A stretch of DNA of 64,000 nt from Sipunculus nudus (taxonomy: Eukaryota > Annelida > Sipuncula > Golfingiida > Sipunculidae), in the NCBI GenBank assembly GCA_026874595.1, contig CM049313.1, forward strand, positions 23,246,008 to 23,310,007, read 5' to 3'. A model generated the notes under the pieces. That model did no database searches, had not been told where the DNA came from, and worked only from the letters and a program-made list of their open reading frames with translations. Positions within the stretch are counted from its first letter, which is position 1. The number at the start of each line of letters is the position of its first letter. The position numbers and the translations under genes were made by a program. This document shows, piece by piece, positions 11,650-25,718 of this stretch.

Positions 11650-14600
11650 AGTGTCTATACGTATATATGCGTTTATAATCCCGTTTTAATTACTATTATA
11701 ACTGCTCTGGTTTACCTCATATCTTCGCAGTATTTTTTTATCGTAAGTATGTTCATCATCAGTATAATGCAGGTTAACAGTAATTAACTGTAAACTCTCA
11801 CATCGGATCTCACCCACGCTCAGCGTATATTTAATTACGACTTACTCCCCGCAGACATATCGGGGTTTCATGAATAAAGCCATCAGACATTTCATATTGC
11901 CGAGTGGGATACAGCTATTTCTGGAATCGCCGAAGTCATCCCCTATAGCGTCACCGCCGCTGTGTTTCTTAAATGTATCAACCGCCTTTGTGTAATCTCT
12001 AAACATACTTTTACATGTCTTGTATTAATGTCTCAATTTAACACCGGGTAATGTTTCCGATTCATGAATATTCATTAGGAACCGGAGACCTGCATTGATC
12101 CGTACTGTTTCAGAAGGCTGCTGATGTTACATGGACAAAGTAGTAAATATTGCCGGATTTAATATACCTGGTCGATCAATAGCGTTTACATTAATAAATA
12201 CAGTGTCCAGTGTACTGATGCAGAACAGTGGAGGCTGGGTCATGGTCTAAGGATTAGGAAGATATTAATAATATAGGGTTCAATATAATGTTCACGTTAT
12301 GCTAGAAACACTTTTTTTCAAATTCTGAATTAAAGAACTTGGCTATCGATGACAGTGAAAGATAGGTATTTATATGTTATTCGTGTAAAAGTATATTTCT
12401 AATATACATATTTGTTTGAAGACTTACCTGCTTATTTAAAAGGGCTCTTTATTACTAACCAAGGTCATATGAAAGTCATGATTTAACTTATACTCTGCCA
12501 ACATGCTCTGTCCTGTTTTAGTTACGCTGGCACGTGTCTGTATCTGACCGAATAATTCCACTTTAAATATATATATATATATATATATATATTTAAAATG
12601 TATATAAAAGTTGCATGAAACCGACATGTGTGACGTCTGATCACCTGGCCTCACTCTTTCCAAAACGCCGTTATGACGGATGTAGACCTAGTATAGTGTG
12701 TTATTTGTCAACTGCAACGTACTTGTTATTAATATTTAATCGGGAAGGGAAAATATACTCTATGCATACGAACATTATTACTTAGACTATATAACAGGTC
12801 AAAGAGTAGACTTTCGTTGAAAACGTGATGTTCACCAATTCCCTTTTTTTACTTTTGCGTTATCTATGCTGGCATAAAAGAACCAACTTTGGACGAAAAA
12901 TTCATAATTCCTGGTGACTTGGCACTCAAAATCGGATCTGGAGACATAAATATGTACCGTATCCGATCATTTAAGTTTCATAGGTACAACGGAAATATTG
13001 TGATCTTGTGGTGTATCCCTCGTAAACGTTCAATGACATGAAGGAATCAGTGGTCTATGAAAAAGGAGAGACAAATATAAACGCAAAAAATTCATCCTTG
13101 GACAGAGAGGCGTAAATAAGATCAAATGGAAGGAGAAAGGAGAAAAGACATGATATTGTCAGAAGTGCAAGATTTTTCAGAATGACACACACACACCATC
13201 AAACACAAGGCACGTGCTTTTACATAAAGAGGCCCAATTACCTATTAAGCATGTTTAGTAAACACGAAAAATAGCTTCTTCCCATTAAAATAAATCTGTA
13301 CCTGCCAAAATATTGCCTGTAACCGTTTGGTTACTCCTGTAGACGAGTGTTAAAAACAGTGAACCGGGCGCGATCGCAGGTGTCAACATAAACACAGTGC
13401 GTCGGGCCGTGTGCTGCGCGGAGCCACAACGCGTGCCAAATTGAGGATGCCCTGACTGACTTGGCTCAAAAACTGTAATACATGTTTCCGCTGGCTGAAA
13501 TACCGCGTTTTGCCCCTCTTAATCGGACCTCAGGTCACGCGGCCTTGTTATGGTAAATCCGTGTTTACCAACACGGAAGGCTATCTTTAAAAAGGTGTTA
13601 AACAGTCGTATGCGAGAAAATGAGACTGTGTGCTGGAATGGTTTTGCCGGGAAACTTTTTTATGAAGCAAAACTGAACAGAAAGTGTGAAAGAACAGGCA
13701 TAATATTGCTCCTGATTATGTCCCTTTAAATCTATAACTGAAATGTAAATTTCCTATTGAATTATAAATAAGATGCACATCTACAGAACATTTGGCATTT
13801 AATATTGTCCAGATTCAAAGTCCACTCTTTGCTCGTTTCCGTAATCATTTATTGATTCTAATAACATAAATCACTCATGGTAGAATGTACAAAAAGCCAA
13901 TCCGTTGTTGGGTGGAAGTTTTTATCACCGCTGTTATTCTATGGCCTGCTGGCGAGAGATACAGAAGGGAAATTTGGTTTTGCCCCGATTAAAGCAAGGA
14001 ACATATTTATAATTTAATGTCGGCTTGTTTATCATTAGCAGAAATATGCCGTGTTAGTCTCTGCATTGTGATTTCCGACATGCAACAGCTATGACTCTTT
14101 ATTACCATGTGTTTACAAGATGACCAGGGAAAGCTGTTGAACTTCAATTCTTTGACGGAATGAAGCAGACGGGGTTTGTAAAGGGCATGAAAGGAAGTCC
14201 AACCCCTTACGCCATTTATGAACTACCCAGCCCATTGAACGTAAATTATTCACATAACTACAAAGGCCGCTTTAAAATGTATCTTTATTTATTCAAAACC
14301 TTGAGTTGATAATATGTATTTACATTCACGTTACGTTTTAACGTGGCTTTGTGTAAGAGATGTTATCCGGCTTGGCCGCAGGTCGGAACACTCAGACACT
14401 GAAACATTACGTTAATCCGTCTGTTTGGTGGAATTAAGCCTGGGAGCGGAGGTTAATGCTGCACCATATCGTCGAATTGACCCCAGTGCAGCCCCACACA
14501 TCTGTAGGAGGCCCTATATCCACTAGACTGGCACCCTGCTCAATTAAGGTCCAGCTGAGCTGGAGGCAATGAAACAGACAGGCACACACGCCCTGACGCA

Positions 14601-14935
14601 TCTGGTTAGACCTGCTCCCTGCTTCCATTTTAATACCGGGTTGTTGATGCTACGGGTGTATAGTTGTTCAATCGGTAAAAACAACAGACGCGGATACCGC
14701 AGAGGTTACGAATTGTAGCTTATCTGAAAAAGCAGTGATAAGTGTCCCCATGAATTTGATATCAATCCGATGTTTCTGTGAGGAAGAACCGGTCTACGGG
14801 ATGCTATAGTGTTTCAACAATTTTTAATTGAACTACTCATCGTGTGTACCATACAGATTTCATTCATAGATGTACAATGTACAAGTGGTCGTTATTTTGA
14901 GTTTTTGCTATACAGAGGGTGGTCGTAAGGCGAGG
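11650..14935. other. Non-coding stretch with short microsatellites
   Basis: Contains (AT)n at about 12566-12592 and a short CA run at about 13184-13195. The stretches 11820-11960 and 13360-13560 are richer in G+C and CpG than their surroundings and could be conserved non-coding elements, but this cannot be told from one sequence. Confidence 0.45.
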
Positions 14936-14937
14936 TG

Positions 14938-14938
<1 letters not shown>

Positions 14939-14993
<55 letters not shown>
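14939..14993. repeat. (AT)n microsatellite
   Basis: About 27 AT dinucleotides without interruption. Confidence 0.95.
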
Positions 14994-14996
<3 letters not shown>

Positions 14997-14999
14997 CTT

Positions 15000-17900
15000 G
15001 TTCCAGTAACAGCTCTCAGAAGCAGGGGTGGCCCTCGGCGATCCTCTGTATATCGGTCTAGACATCTCATGCCAAACTAAGGTCACCTTAACCAGACGGG
15101 TTACAAGTTCTATAAGACTGAGGGGGATTGTCGGGTTGAATCCAGACAGTTATTTCTGGCCAGGCTACCTACATACAAAAATATGCATGTATGAAATACT
15201 GTTAGCCGTATCTCCGGAAACACCTGGCGTTCCCATGCCTTTCAATATGTTATAAGCAGCGTGTATTATAAGTATATAACAATATATATATTGAGTTTCT
15301 AATGAATACAACTCATATAAAATCACTTTAAAGTATTTTTTTTTTCAAAAACATGAACTTCTTTTCCTGTTAAATATATTAAAGAGAATTTGTGCTAAAA
15401 TACATAAAAAAAATCATTAAAATCTAAGTTGTGGTTCCTCCTAATAATAATTGTATGTAATATAAGTATAAAATATTGACTTATATAATAAAGTTAATAG
15501 AGACAGGTATTTGGAATATAACTGTGACAAAATACAAGTCATAAGTATGTTACCATCCCGATTTGTGTAATTTAAACTGCCTCTAGTGGCTATAATGATA
15601 AAAAATCATCTATGTTTACAGTTTTTGTAATTTAAATCTTGAATAGTTGCGACAGAGGAGTTTTTCCAACATATGAAGTACTTTCTGTTTTAGTGGAGGA
15701 GCTGCGGGAGCGTGGGCTTTTTAGGTCGCAAGCGGGATCTGGGGGCGGCTGGCTCAACCTAAAACATTAGAATGTTTCATGCAGAATGTTAACAGTCCTA
15801 ATTTCAATGACCTATCAACCTTAGATTTGGAGGTATTGATTTAAACCCACAATGGCTATGTACCCTGCTCACTAACAGCTTGTAGATAAAGATGCCCATA
15901 AATTTGTCACAGAAATAACATAAATTCAACAAGAAAGATAGGTGTATAGCCGGCTTTAAAAGTTGTGTTTCGTCTATTTCAGGGACTTTCATTCATGTTT
16001 GACCGCATACACACATGGTTTGATGCAATACGAGATTACAAAAGGCGATCTCATGGTTTTATGACGTGTAATATATATGATATTGCTTGTAGCTTAGTTT
16101 CTGTATCGATTTTAACATAATCTTGTTTCTTTCATGAAGAAATTGGGTGAACGGTGTAAAGGTATTTCTTCGGGTTTCTTCAGATATCACAACAACAGGC
16201 TTCGTCATGGCGGCGAAATTGCGTTTACAGGAATTTATAAATGTCTGGCATTTTATGACATCAAAAGACCAACGGCGTATATTATCAATTTAAAGCCCTA
16301 CAATGCTGTGGCCTGCTTATCAGGGCGGACCAGACCGTATACTGCCTTTTCACTTGATTAGTAGGAAGTATCAGTGTTTTAGTATGGCATCGGGAGGGAG
16401 ACGCCTTTTCTTTGGATCAAATTGTGCAAAAAGCTCCGCACGTACGTGAGTGGGTGGCCTACTGGTCGGTCAATTTGGTGCCTAGTGGGATGTGAATTGG
16501 AATGTGGAATGGGGTGTTTTTTCTGCCGATGGTGTGAAGTATTTGAGACGCTGTAGCACCTTAATTCCCGCAAGGTTGGGTTAAAGAAACATCTTGGGGG
16601 GGGGGGGGGGGGGGGGATCTGAACGACTGAAAATGACACAGCTCTGTGGCAAATTAGTTTTCGTGAAATGAGCTAAACGAATATAAAATGGAGTCAATGT
16701 GTGTATAAGGTTAAGAATATGGGTGAAAATAGCTTAGAGTTTGAACCAGTTGTGCCTCTTTTTTGTACTTGTCTTTTTCTGTATGTGAAAAAAGTACAGC
16801 ATGTAAAAAAACGGCTCAGCTGGTTTTAAAGTCTAGTGCAATCAAAAGTTCGGGAAATGAAGTTAACAAATTATGTAAAAATCATAATTTTTACTAAGGC
16901 ATGATAGTGGTGTTAACATTACGAAAAAAATATGATTGGGAATAATCAACACAAATATTGCGAAGAAAATTAAAATGACTCCTTGTTGTTTTATAAATCT
17001 GTCCTAGTGATCTAGGGTTCCCCTGTGTGTAAGTGTGTGTGTGTGTGAGAGAGAGAGAAATGACAGTGAGAACCACTCTATTCAATATGAACACCTATAT
17101 ATATGCAACTTTATAGCATTAAATTGTTTTGAAATTTTACTCGTTGAACCAGGTCATATATTAATATATACATATACAAATTTGTAAAACGTTGAACAAA
17201 AGCTGATCATGTGACAGCAGGCGATCGGTGTTTCTCATACGAAGCAGCAGGTGCACTATTTTACCGTTTAACATATGTTCCGTTTGAACCGCTGCATGGC
17301 TTCCAGGTGGAGACATGAACGGAAAACCGGCAAAGGGAGACCAAACACACCGTAACGTGTCAGGTGTATTATCAGTACAAGAGTATTTGGGGTTTGTGCA
17401 ATTAACTGACAGTAATGTTTTTTTCAGCTGCGCGGAACTGTCTCGTCTCTAGTTGTCTCTCTCATGCTGTATCAATACATACCAGGTGGTCCAATTCAGT
17501 GTCTAAATCGAACATCGAAAGCTGTTGTACTATATTAATTTTATGTCGATATGTAGCATACAATTTGCTTCCAGCTGATTCAGTCCAGGTACCGCTGAAT
17601 CTTGATTAAATCGTTTAATTAAACTGGTCACTGGTCACAAAACATGTTTCTCCGCCCACATGACCCATTTAAAGAGAAAAAATTATCTTTCGTGATCATA
17701 CGCGTGTCCTACATGCTTCTAATTTAATTTCCATTTGACTGTTTGAGGTAGAAAGGGTTGGCTCATACATGTTATTATTTATCAAGTTACATTATAGTTT
17801 TACGTTTGTTATATTGGCTTTAAAATTCATGTTTCTTGAGATTAACACAATTTTGAATTATTTTACTTCTTATGCTCTGTAGATTTATTTAAAAGCATTT

Positions 17901-19090
17901 GTCTTTACTTTTGTTGAATCGAAAGACCTCTCAAGGGGTTAATAACTCAAATAAAATGTTTGTTACGATTACCATCCCCATCAATACTGAAGCAGAAGTA
18001 AAATTAACAAACTTATCAAGAGGATTTTTAACAAGAAATATATTTAATTTACCTTTACCTGCTTCCATTGACCGGAGAAGATAATTTAATCCTCAGTTTC
18101 CATTTTTAACTTTTCTTGCTGGATGGCCACGCCTTGGGTCAATGGTCACGTGACTCAAGATCAGTCATAGTTGACATAGGAAACAATGGGGTTTCCCTTG
18201 GGGTATTGTATGAGTAAGCACTGTGTGATAATAGTAGTTATGCGAGCTGCTTATAACGTAGGGTATTTTTTAATCTTGACTGACCTATAATTTTCATCTG
18301 TTTATTCATGGTATACCATATTCTTGCGACCATTCTGAGTGAAAGCTGGCTCATATACTCAGGCCGTTGTAGGCCAGTCTTAGAGATCATTATAAGATGT
18401 AAAACTCGTAGTCCTTGATCTCATAACAATACTTTATATAACTCTATGTACAATAATACCGGTATAAGATTTACATGAACAATTCATATATAAATATTGC
18501 ACTTGCTTCAAAGGACTCTCTGTTCAGTGGACCTTCCTTTGAAGGTAGACTAAAGTTCATTGTGCACTGACGAGCTTGTTACACATGCAAAATTGAGGTA
18601 ACCTTGCCCGTTGCGTTGTGATATAAACAGGCTTTGGACAGCTTTCTTTGGACAAACATTCCAATCATGCCAAAGACGTATAGGTATGCATGTATGGAGA
18701 CAGAGGTGGTCTTTGGGCTAATACTAATTCAAACTTGGCAACAGCAAAAAACAAGGCAGATCGTTGTTCAAAGACAGAACCAGAGGGATATGGGTTGGAA
18801 TTATGTCACAAATGGTGAACAGAGTTTGGTAACAGATCTAACCAAGGCATGGCACCAATGCCAAACAGATATAAACTACATTCAAATAAGCAGAAGAGGC
18901 CGAGGGACGGTATATTCGCCAGAAGTCAATGTGAACACGATTGTTCACAGTCCTTAGGTGGTGACTTGAATAGGTGATTTCCTTTATTGGTCTGTTACAA
19001 CGGAGAGGGGTGCAGCAAACCAAGTTTCCCTCGCACAAATTGTACTCCGGCAAACCGGGTTGTCTGCAGTGATTTACAATACGTGGTGTA
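15000..19090. other. Non-coding stretch with homopolymer and dinucleotide tracts
   Basis: No recognisable gene. Holds a G21 run at 16596-16616 and (TG)n(AG)n at about 17027-17057. Open frames up to 107 aa (18634-18957, plus) have no motif I recognise. Confidence 0.5.
16596..16616 (+). repeat. G21 homopolymer
   Basis: Twenty-one consecutive G on the plus strand, a possible G-quadruplex former and a likely site of assembly length error. Confidence 0.9.
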
Positions 19091-19092
19091 AA

Positions 19093-19590
19093 CTAGATTA
19101 GACAGAGAAGTTGGCAAGCAGTAAACGTATTATGTGCTGAAGTTTGGTGTTGTTGCCTGACCAGTTCAGACAAGGTAACACACTTTGCGGGCAGCCAGCG
19201 TATTTTCTTCCGTCTTTTATGACAATAACCCGGGGGGAATAACACAAGGGCGCAACACTTCTCCTCACTCCGAGCTTTCTTAGCTATGAAATAACACGGA
19301 AAGAAAAGAAATCTGCAGCCACGTGCCTGGGGGCATGACGGGTGCCATCGCCAAGCAAGAAACCGGTCTTGTAGGTGTTTGAGGAGGTTCCAGTTGATTC
19401 CCACCTGTCCCGAGCTATCCATCAGCACAGACCTTTCTCTCCTGGGCATCAAACTGGGCCACAGTCGGTTGGTTTGCCCGGCGTTGTAGCCCTCGGAGAA
19501 GATATGTACGCACACGTACCAATTAACCTGGGTGTAAATCAGGAACGCTCCAACAGAACTAAACGGTTTCATCTCCCACCTTTGCCACAC
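19093..19590 (-). other. Unassigned 165-codon open frame, minus strand
   Basis: This is the longest open frame outside the receptor gene, in a locally more GC-rich stretch, with a 75-codon open frame antisense to it (19375-19602). The translation is rich in Cys, Arg and Trp with basic patches (HKRRKKIRW). I see no signal peptide, domain or repeat, and no flanking splice signals that would tie it to a gene. It may be chance or the relic of a mobile element. I do not assign a function. Confidence 0.15.
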
Positions 19591-19609
19591 CTTTGCGTTT
19601 GATATATTA

Positions 19610-22571
19610 ATACAACGGCCTTTTGTCTGCCGCGCCGTTGTTCACTCAGCGTTTTAAATTACAACGCTGCGACCATCTTTGCCCCTCAGATCGTTTTCTA
19701 CTGTGTACATATTCTCGGAATAACTTGTGCATTACACAGGTTATCATAACTTTCGAAAAAAGTACACGATAGTCGAAATATCTGTACAAGCATCAGCATG
19801 GTCGCTTGCATCTATTCAAATTTGCATGAAAAATATAAATAAATTATCAATTAAATTTGCAATGAAATAATGTTTTGCCATTTATTTTCTGTGAGGTCAT
19901 ATATATTATTCCTAAAATTCGGGATTAAATGTGAGAAATTCCTTTCAAAAGATGATTATTTATTCAATATATGTATAAATAACCAGATCCTACACATTTC
20001 AGTAAAAATTGTCATTCCTGGACTGCAGTCAGACTGATATTTCCTTCATGAGAATCTTCTATTAATATGACTCGCCATTTACCTTGTTTATGTTCAAGGA
20101 ACCACTTAACCAGAAAGAAACTAGAATGTGTAGTCTGAACCTCGCCGGACTTTTGTGCATATCGTGCCACGCCTCGGTAATACGGAGTTTCCTTGGGACT
20201 GGCACAGTGAGCACTGCCCCTAATACGTATCAAATTGCGGCTTGAACCTAGGAACCAAGAGTCATTGTGTCACAATTAATAAAAAAATGGTGATCCAGGT
20301 TATCTTCAAAATTTATTTAATTGTTCCTTTGGAATTACCTTAATCCTCATCAAAATTTCATCCTAATCTTTTTATTACCATTGAGTAAATTTGCAACCAG
20401 ACAAACCAACCAACCAATGAATCAAGAGGAAAATAATTTCCCCGCATGGAATGTACGGTAAAACAATGGATTTTGAAAACCCCCTTATACTCAAACGCAC
20501 ATTTTATACCATTTATTTAAGAACGGGGCCAACATCTAGTGAAGAAATGTAAAGGTAACTTTATGGCATGAACAATAATTTAGCATTCTTGGTTTCAGGT
20601 TTTTAGATGCATAAGACAATTAAGAAAACTTCAAAGATGGAGGAGCGATTCTTTGAATTCACTATTCAGCATGTAAGGCATTATCAGAAAAGCGACCTTT
20701 GATTCCAATCCCTTGTAAGTGTGTTTGAAGACAACATGATTCGGCTCAGTTGCTAAGTCTTTGTCATAATTATTTATCATATTTTGCATGACATAACCTT
20801 AAGATGTTCATGACAAAAATACTCTTACTATTTTCATTATGTTTATGATGAAAATGCCTGTATTTAATTATGTTTTTAGGTGATGAGGTTGATTCGATGA
20901 TTCACTTCCGATTGCATACGACTTTTTATGCCGACATATTTTAAAGCCATGGCAAAAGAAATGAAACGATTTATCTGATAGTGTCCTTTATTGTAGACAT
21001 TTTGTGTTAAGACGTATGTGGACTTAAATTGTCAGTCCCAGAGTAATGTTAGTCATACGACATTGGGATAAAGGTTTTCTTTAACATCCATGATTTCCTT
21101 TATACATATTTTTATTTATGTGTATATGTTTATAAAGATTATATATCCTAGTTAAAAAGAAAGTTTTCCGAAATTATATTACTCTATGTTAAAACAGCAC
21201 AATAAGCCGCTACTGTTTCGTCATTTTGATCAATAACCAAATCATTCACCAAAAGAAATCTGGTTCTTACTACGATAATACCACCAAATTATAAACGCTA
21301 ACAGCTATGAAACTATAAGCTCACGGTCTTTGGCTGCGCATGCTATCGTATCCTGGAGATAATTTGGAAATAAGAAATATAGTCGACGATTTCCTTTATT
21401 TTCTGTACAGATGTGATCGAAATAAAAGGTATGTTTTACGTTCACTTCCATATTCAATGGAAATGGTCGAAATAAAACATACTTTTTTGTATGGTGCAAT
21501 TTCCAAATCAAAATTGTAAAAGGCAGATTTCAGACACGTATTTGCAGGAAATTGAAGAAAGTTTCCTAAAACCTCGGCAGTGGTATTTCTATTTTCAGGA
21601 AAATTCCATCAAGTGCCTATGAATGTTATACGCCCGATACCGTATCTCTTCAACTGCTTTTAAATCACTTTCCATAGGTGTTTTATGAATTTTATTATTT
21701 TTCATAAAACCTTCATTTGATATTAGTCGACCTTGATGACATCTCCGGATCATTCATTATTTATATCCCCGGCTTTATTTGCCTTTTCATTGATTCAGGA
21801 GATAAAGAAATGAAACCAGATTCCCATGGATGGAACGTCAAACATTCAAATCAATGAAACACTGAGCTAAACTGGCTTGAGGTTATATAAGCTCAGCGTA
21901 TTTTCCAGGAAATCTAATCACAAATATCGGCGTGGGGCCGTTACAGGTTGCGGTATGGAGAGCGTGCTTCAGCATTATGTGGTTGAAGGCTTTAAACATA
22001 CTACTTTATGCGGTATCCAGGCATGGGCCAGAGCCATGCTAACCCGGTATAGCGGCTAACAACCTAATAACTTTCTCTGTGGTTATTGAACTGGTATTAT
22101 TCCATGTCATTTCGTTGAAGAACACCTGCCGTGTTGTCTAGACGGACTGTGATCTGGCCAGCAGGCCCGGAATTATGTTATGTTGCAGAATTTGGATTAA
22201 CAGTTTTGTGGGAAAAGTGCAAATATAGTCGGCTGTATAACCGGTGTCAGTTGTATAAACCAATGGTCCAACGGCTTATTTATAATGTTCTTAGTATATA
22301 TATATATATATGTGCGTTTGCTATCTTACTGTAATCTTATTTTACTGTAATTAAAATACACTACGTGCGTATTCATACTAAGTATATACATGCATCAGAC
22401 CAAACGAAAATTGATATAGTTTTTGATAGTGGTAAAAAGACAAGCACACAGTCACTCTCTTTAATATAAAGTTAAGTATTTATGACATGAATGTTGTTAA
22501 AAAATGACTGTATTGATACTTATACTGTTTCTAATGGCATTACTACTGTAATAATCTAATATTGATGATAC

Positions 22572-22613
<42 letters not shown>

Positions 22614-24275
22614 TACAAACCTAATTTGGTAATTAAATCTTGCAATTCGCATTGGAACGCCAAAAAAACATTTCATTAGTCAGTCAGCATGAATCAGTTC
22701 TAAGGATATTGGGCTGGACCTATAAGAACAGCTCTTATTACAAACGAGAAGAGTAAACCAATGCTTTGCCGTCTCTGCCTCATTTCAAATCTTTCATTCC
22801 CTCTGGAGTTTTAATTTAAATTTTAAGTCCGTGTAGACAGTGTTTCCAATTAGAATTCAGTTTCCCTTAACTTGTAAGAACAATTCTTTAACCATTAAGA
22901 GAGAAATCCACGGTCCAGGACAGTGATTACCTTGAAAGACCAAACAAGAGGGTTTATGAGCCCATTCAAAGCAGAATAACGTCCGCCTCGGCTTTTGATG
23001 GGGGTAAGAGCAATCCATAGTTGTCCAAACGAGGCCATAGAAGCCATGCTGAGGAAACTGCAGCGCCAGTTATTGTTGTTTTAACCAGTTCCTGCGGAGC
23101 TGCTATGTAGAGCCCCGGCTAGAAGGAATTGCGTTTAGACCACTCATGAGAGCCGGGGTAGATGATTTCCTGGTGTATAAGGGATTACGTGGGGGTTTGG
23201 TAGTTCTTTTCATATGTGAGAAAAATGTTACTGCCGCACATGGAGGGAATATATGGTATTTAACACAGGTAACAGTGATTGTTTTGTCTGTTTAGATGGG
23301 TAGATGGGCCGTCTTGAAACTCTCTCTCTATCTCTCTCAAACACACACACACACACACAATCTAACGTACAGATTTCATTTCTTTAGTCGAGGACGTATT
23401 TTGTTTGTTTTTTTATTTAGTTGTTATGATAATTCTTTGTCAATTTATTATTAAAATTATTATTATTATTGTTGTTATTATTTATGTGTGTGTTCACTAA
23501 ACTGTCTATAAAATGGTTAAAACGACAACTGAAGAAAGGCAGTTTTCTGAAAGCAAGCTCATAATTCTTCTGCGTAATATTGTGTAGTATTTTTGAACAA
23601 ACATGGATTAAGGAATAAATATCTCTGCACTAGACAAGATCCGCAGATATAAGAACGCTTCAAATTGATTTTAGTTGAATATCCCCTGGAGAATGGTATA
23701 CATCAGGCAGAGAAGATCCACCTGAAATCTCCAGTTGTTTGGCAAAACAGAACCCGCTGTATAATGTGAACCGAGTCCTTATCTCATACAAACGGTCTGT
23801 TCGCGAAAACGATCCTCTGGCGTAGTTCTCTAGAGAGTTCACCAACTCTGAATACTCAACAAATCTGTGTACCTGCTCTAGGCAGAAGAAACGGTCCGAG
23901 AGGACCAGCCACACATACTGACTTTACATGAAGGTGTTACAAGCCAGCACTGCAAGGTCAGACTGTATGTCCGGACCCGCCAGCCCTGGCGCCATGCAGT
24001 TCTGGTGCTGCTCACGCTTTGGCTTCTACTGTTTGTGCTCTCTTACCGTTTGACTTCTTGGCTTATTATAGATTTCTTTCAGTGTTTAATGTCAAGGATT
24101 GGGTCATGGCTGGATGCTGCAATTGTTCGCAGAATCTCTTTACTTAGGCCACACCAAACAAGTGGATTTTTTCTTCTAGAGCATTACCGTCCCGATCAGA
24201 ATTTTTGTAATTGATATACACCAAGTCGTCGAAATTTTCTTAAATTGTTGTTCTTGCCTAGATCCCTTCACGTTA
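19610..24275. other. Non-coding stretch with microsatellites
   Basis: Contains (AAT)n at 22572-22613, (TC)n(CA)n at about 23317-23360, an ATT/GTT-rich tract at about 23450-23480 and a short TA run near 22296-22312. The 24005 open frame begins with a hydrophobic stretch but has only a GTG start and no in-frame ATG, so it is not used as the missing signal-peptide exon. Confidence 0.5.
22572..22613. repeat. (AAT)n microsatellite
   Basis: About 14 perfect trinucleotide units. Confidence 0.95.
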
Positions 24276-24279
24276 ATCA

Positions 24280-24596
24280 TTGCCTTTCGGTGGAGGGTAT
24301 GTGTGTGTTTATTTAAAACAACTCACGCAAACTTGCATGGAATCTCATGAAAATTTCAGGGCATTTTGGGGAATGTGCAAATAAAGAATCGATTAGATTT
24401 TAGTGTACATTCGGCACATGATCTTAGTTCAGGAACGTCATCAAGGAACGTTTACAAATGTAGAGTCACTGCAGGAATAAATCTTGGAATATGGGCCGAA
24501 TAAGTGACTGCAAAAACGGTTTCCGGAACATCCCAACATAGGGAACATCCCCCACAAGGAAGATGCTTGCGCTCCTTAGAATGCTGATTTCTAGTT
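24280..24596 (-). repeat. Dispersed repeat family A, copy 1
   Basis: This is one of six copies of a ~330-bp repeat in the window. Shared blocks are CATGATC, then TTCAGGAACGTCATC, then ACAAATGTA.AGTCACT, then CCGAATAAGTGA.TGCAAA, with a common end ATTTCTAGTT. Orientation is given so that copies with an A-run after GCGGAGGC are plus. It lies about 1 kb upstream of exon 2. Confidence 0.75.
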
Positions 24597-25575
24597 ACGT
24601 ATATGAGATGTATCCTGTGAAAATTATTGAGCTTTGTTTTGTTTGAATGCACCAATTCAAGAATGAAGCACGTTTTGTGTGTACCACCAAATGGCAAAAT
24701 TAAATGTGTTTTGTACAGAAGTCTTTTTGTACAGCTCAACTAAAAGTTGTTTTCTTCAAACACTATGAGTTTATGCCAAAGGAATAATGTGTGTGCAGTG
24801 GTTACCTGTTTAAGACTGGACTTATTTTACTGACGTTCAAGGGGAGATGCGTTAACCAGATTATTATTGTCTAGTTGCATATTTATTGTGCTAAAGCACT
24901 TGTACACCGTTTGTAGGAAATGATTATGCGAGAAGATTATTGTTTTCTATAATTTAGTCTTAGGCATGACTGAAATCAACACACCTTGGGAACCTAAACC
25001 ATGGACCAAGTTTCAGATATATGAACAGGGGACTTAGGGATACGGACAAAATACCTTTTTGTCCAATCAAATATTTTGGAAACAAACTCACAATTTTGTA
25101 AATAGCTATTTCGAGGTAATCCCTCATCTATTTCTTCATATTTCTACTTCTTTACTTCAATAATCTTTAAATTATGCATCCCATTACCAGAAAATTTACA
25201 TTATGGAATTCTTCAATGGCCTCACTGAATTGTTATAAATGTTAGCTATAGAAATGAGCCAATGTTACTTCCGTAACCAAAAAATATATTCTGTAAAAAC
25301 TGCAGGAAGGGAAAAATGTAGATATTCTGGGAGGGGGCAATCGTCCTCTTTGTCATGAGGGGGGTTTCGCAACTGGATTGTGCCCCTCACTTTTACTCGG
25401 CAAACAGGAACCATGTAATTAACTTTTCAACGGAAGAGATCAAACAGAAAGAAGCCTTCATTTGACACCAACAAGGAAAGTAATGGATTACTTATATCCA
25501 GCATAACACAAATGTTTAAATCAGTGAATCGAACTATATTATATTCTTACGGTGACTTTCCTTGCTTGATTTCAG

Positions 25576-25718
25576 GTTTGGGTAGTGAAGACGAGATGCG
25601 ATTGGTAAAGGATCTTTTTGAACGAAAAGGATACAATCCCCTTATCCGGCCGGTACAGTCCCTTGATGAAAAGGTCACAGTCAAATTTGGACTGGCTATG
25701 ATTCAGCTTATCAATGTG
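25576..25718 (+). CDS. nAChR subunit exon 2: mature N-terminus
   Basis: This exon encodes the N-terminal helix and first strands of the ligand-binding domain: LGSEDEMRLVKDLF, then RPV, ending in QLINV. The acceptor follows ttgatttcag at 25575 and the donor is gtaagt at 25719. It begins in phase 1 (two bases complete a split codon) and ends in phase 0. The length, 143 nt, is close to the ~146-nt second exon of vertebrate nAChR genes. An open frame continues upstream to an ATG at 25512, but that stretch has no signal-peptide character and crosses the acceptor, so I do not take it as the start. Confidence 0.93.

Noticed and set aside
24005-24214. Hydrophobic open frame as the missing signal-peptide exon
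   Set aside because: It starts at GTG with no in-frame ATG between it and the upstream stop, and no phase-1 donor follows the hydrophobic part.
25512-25575. ATG 25512 as the receptor start codon, reading straight into exon 2
   Set aside because: The added residues are not a signal peptide, the frame crosses a good acceptor (gatttcag), and exon 2 starts in the phase expected after a separate exon 1.
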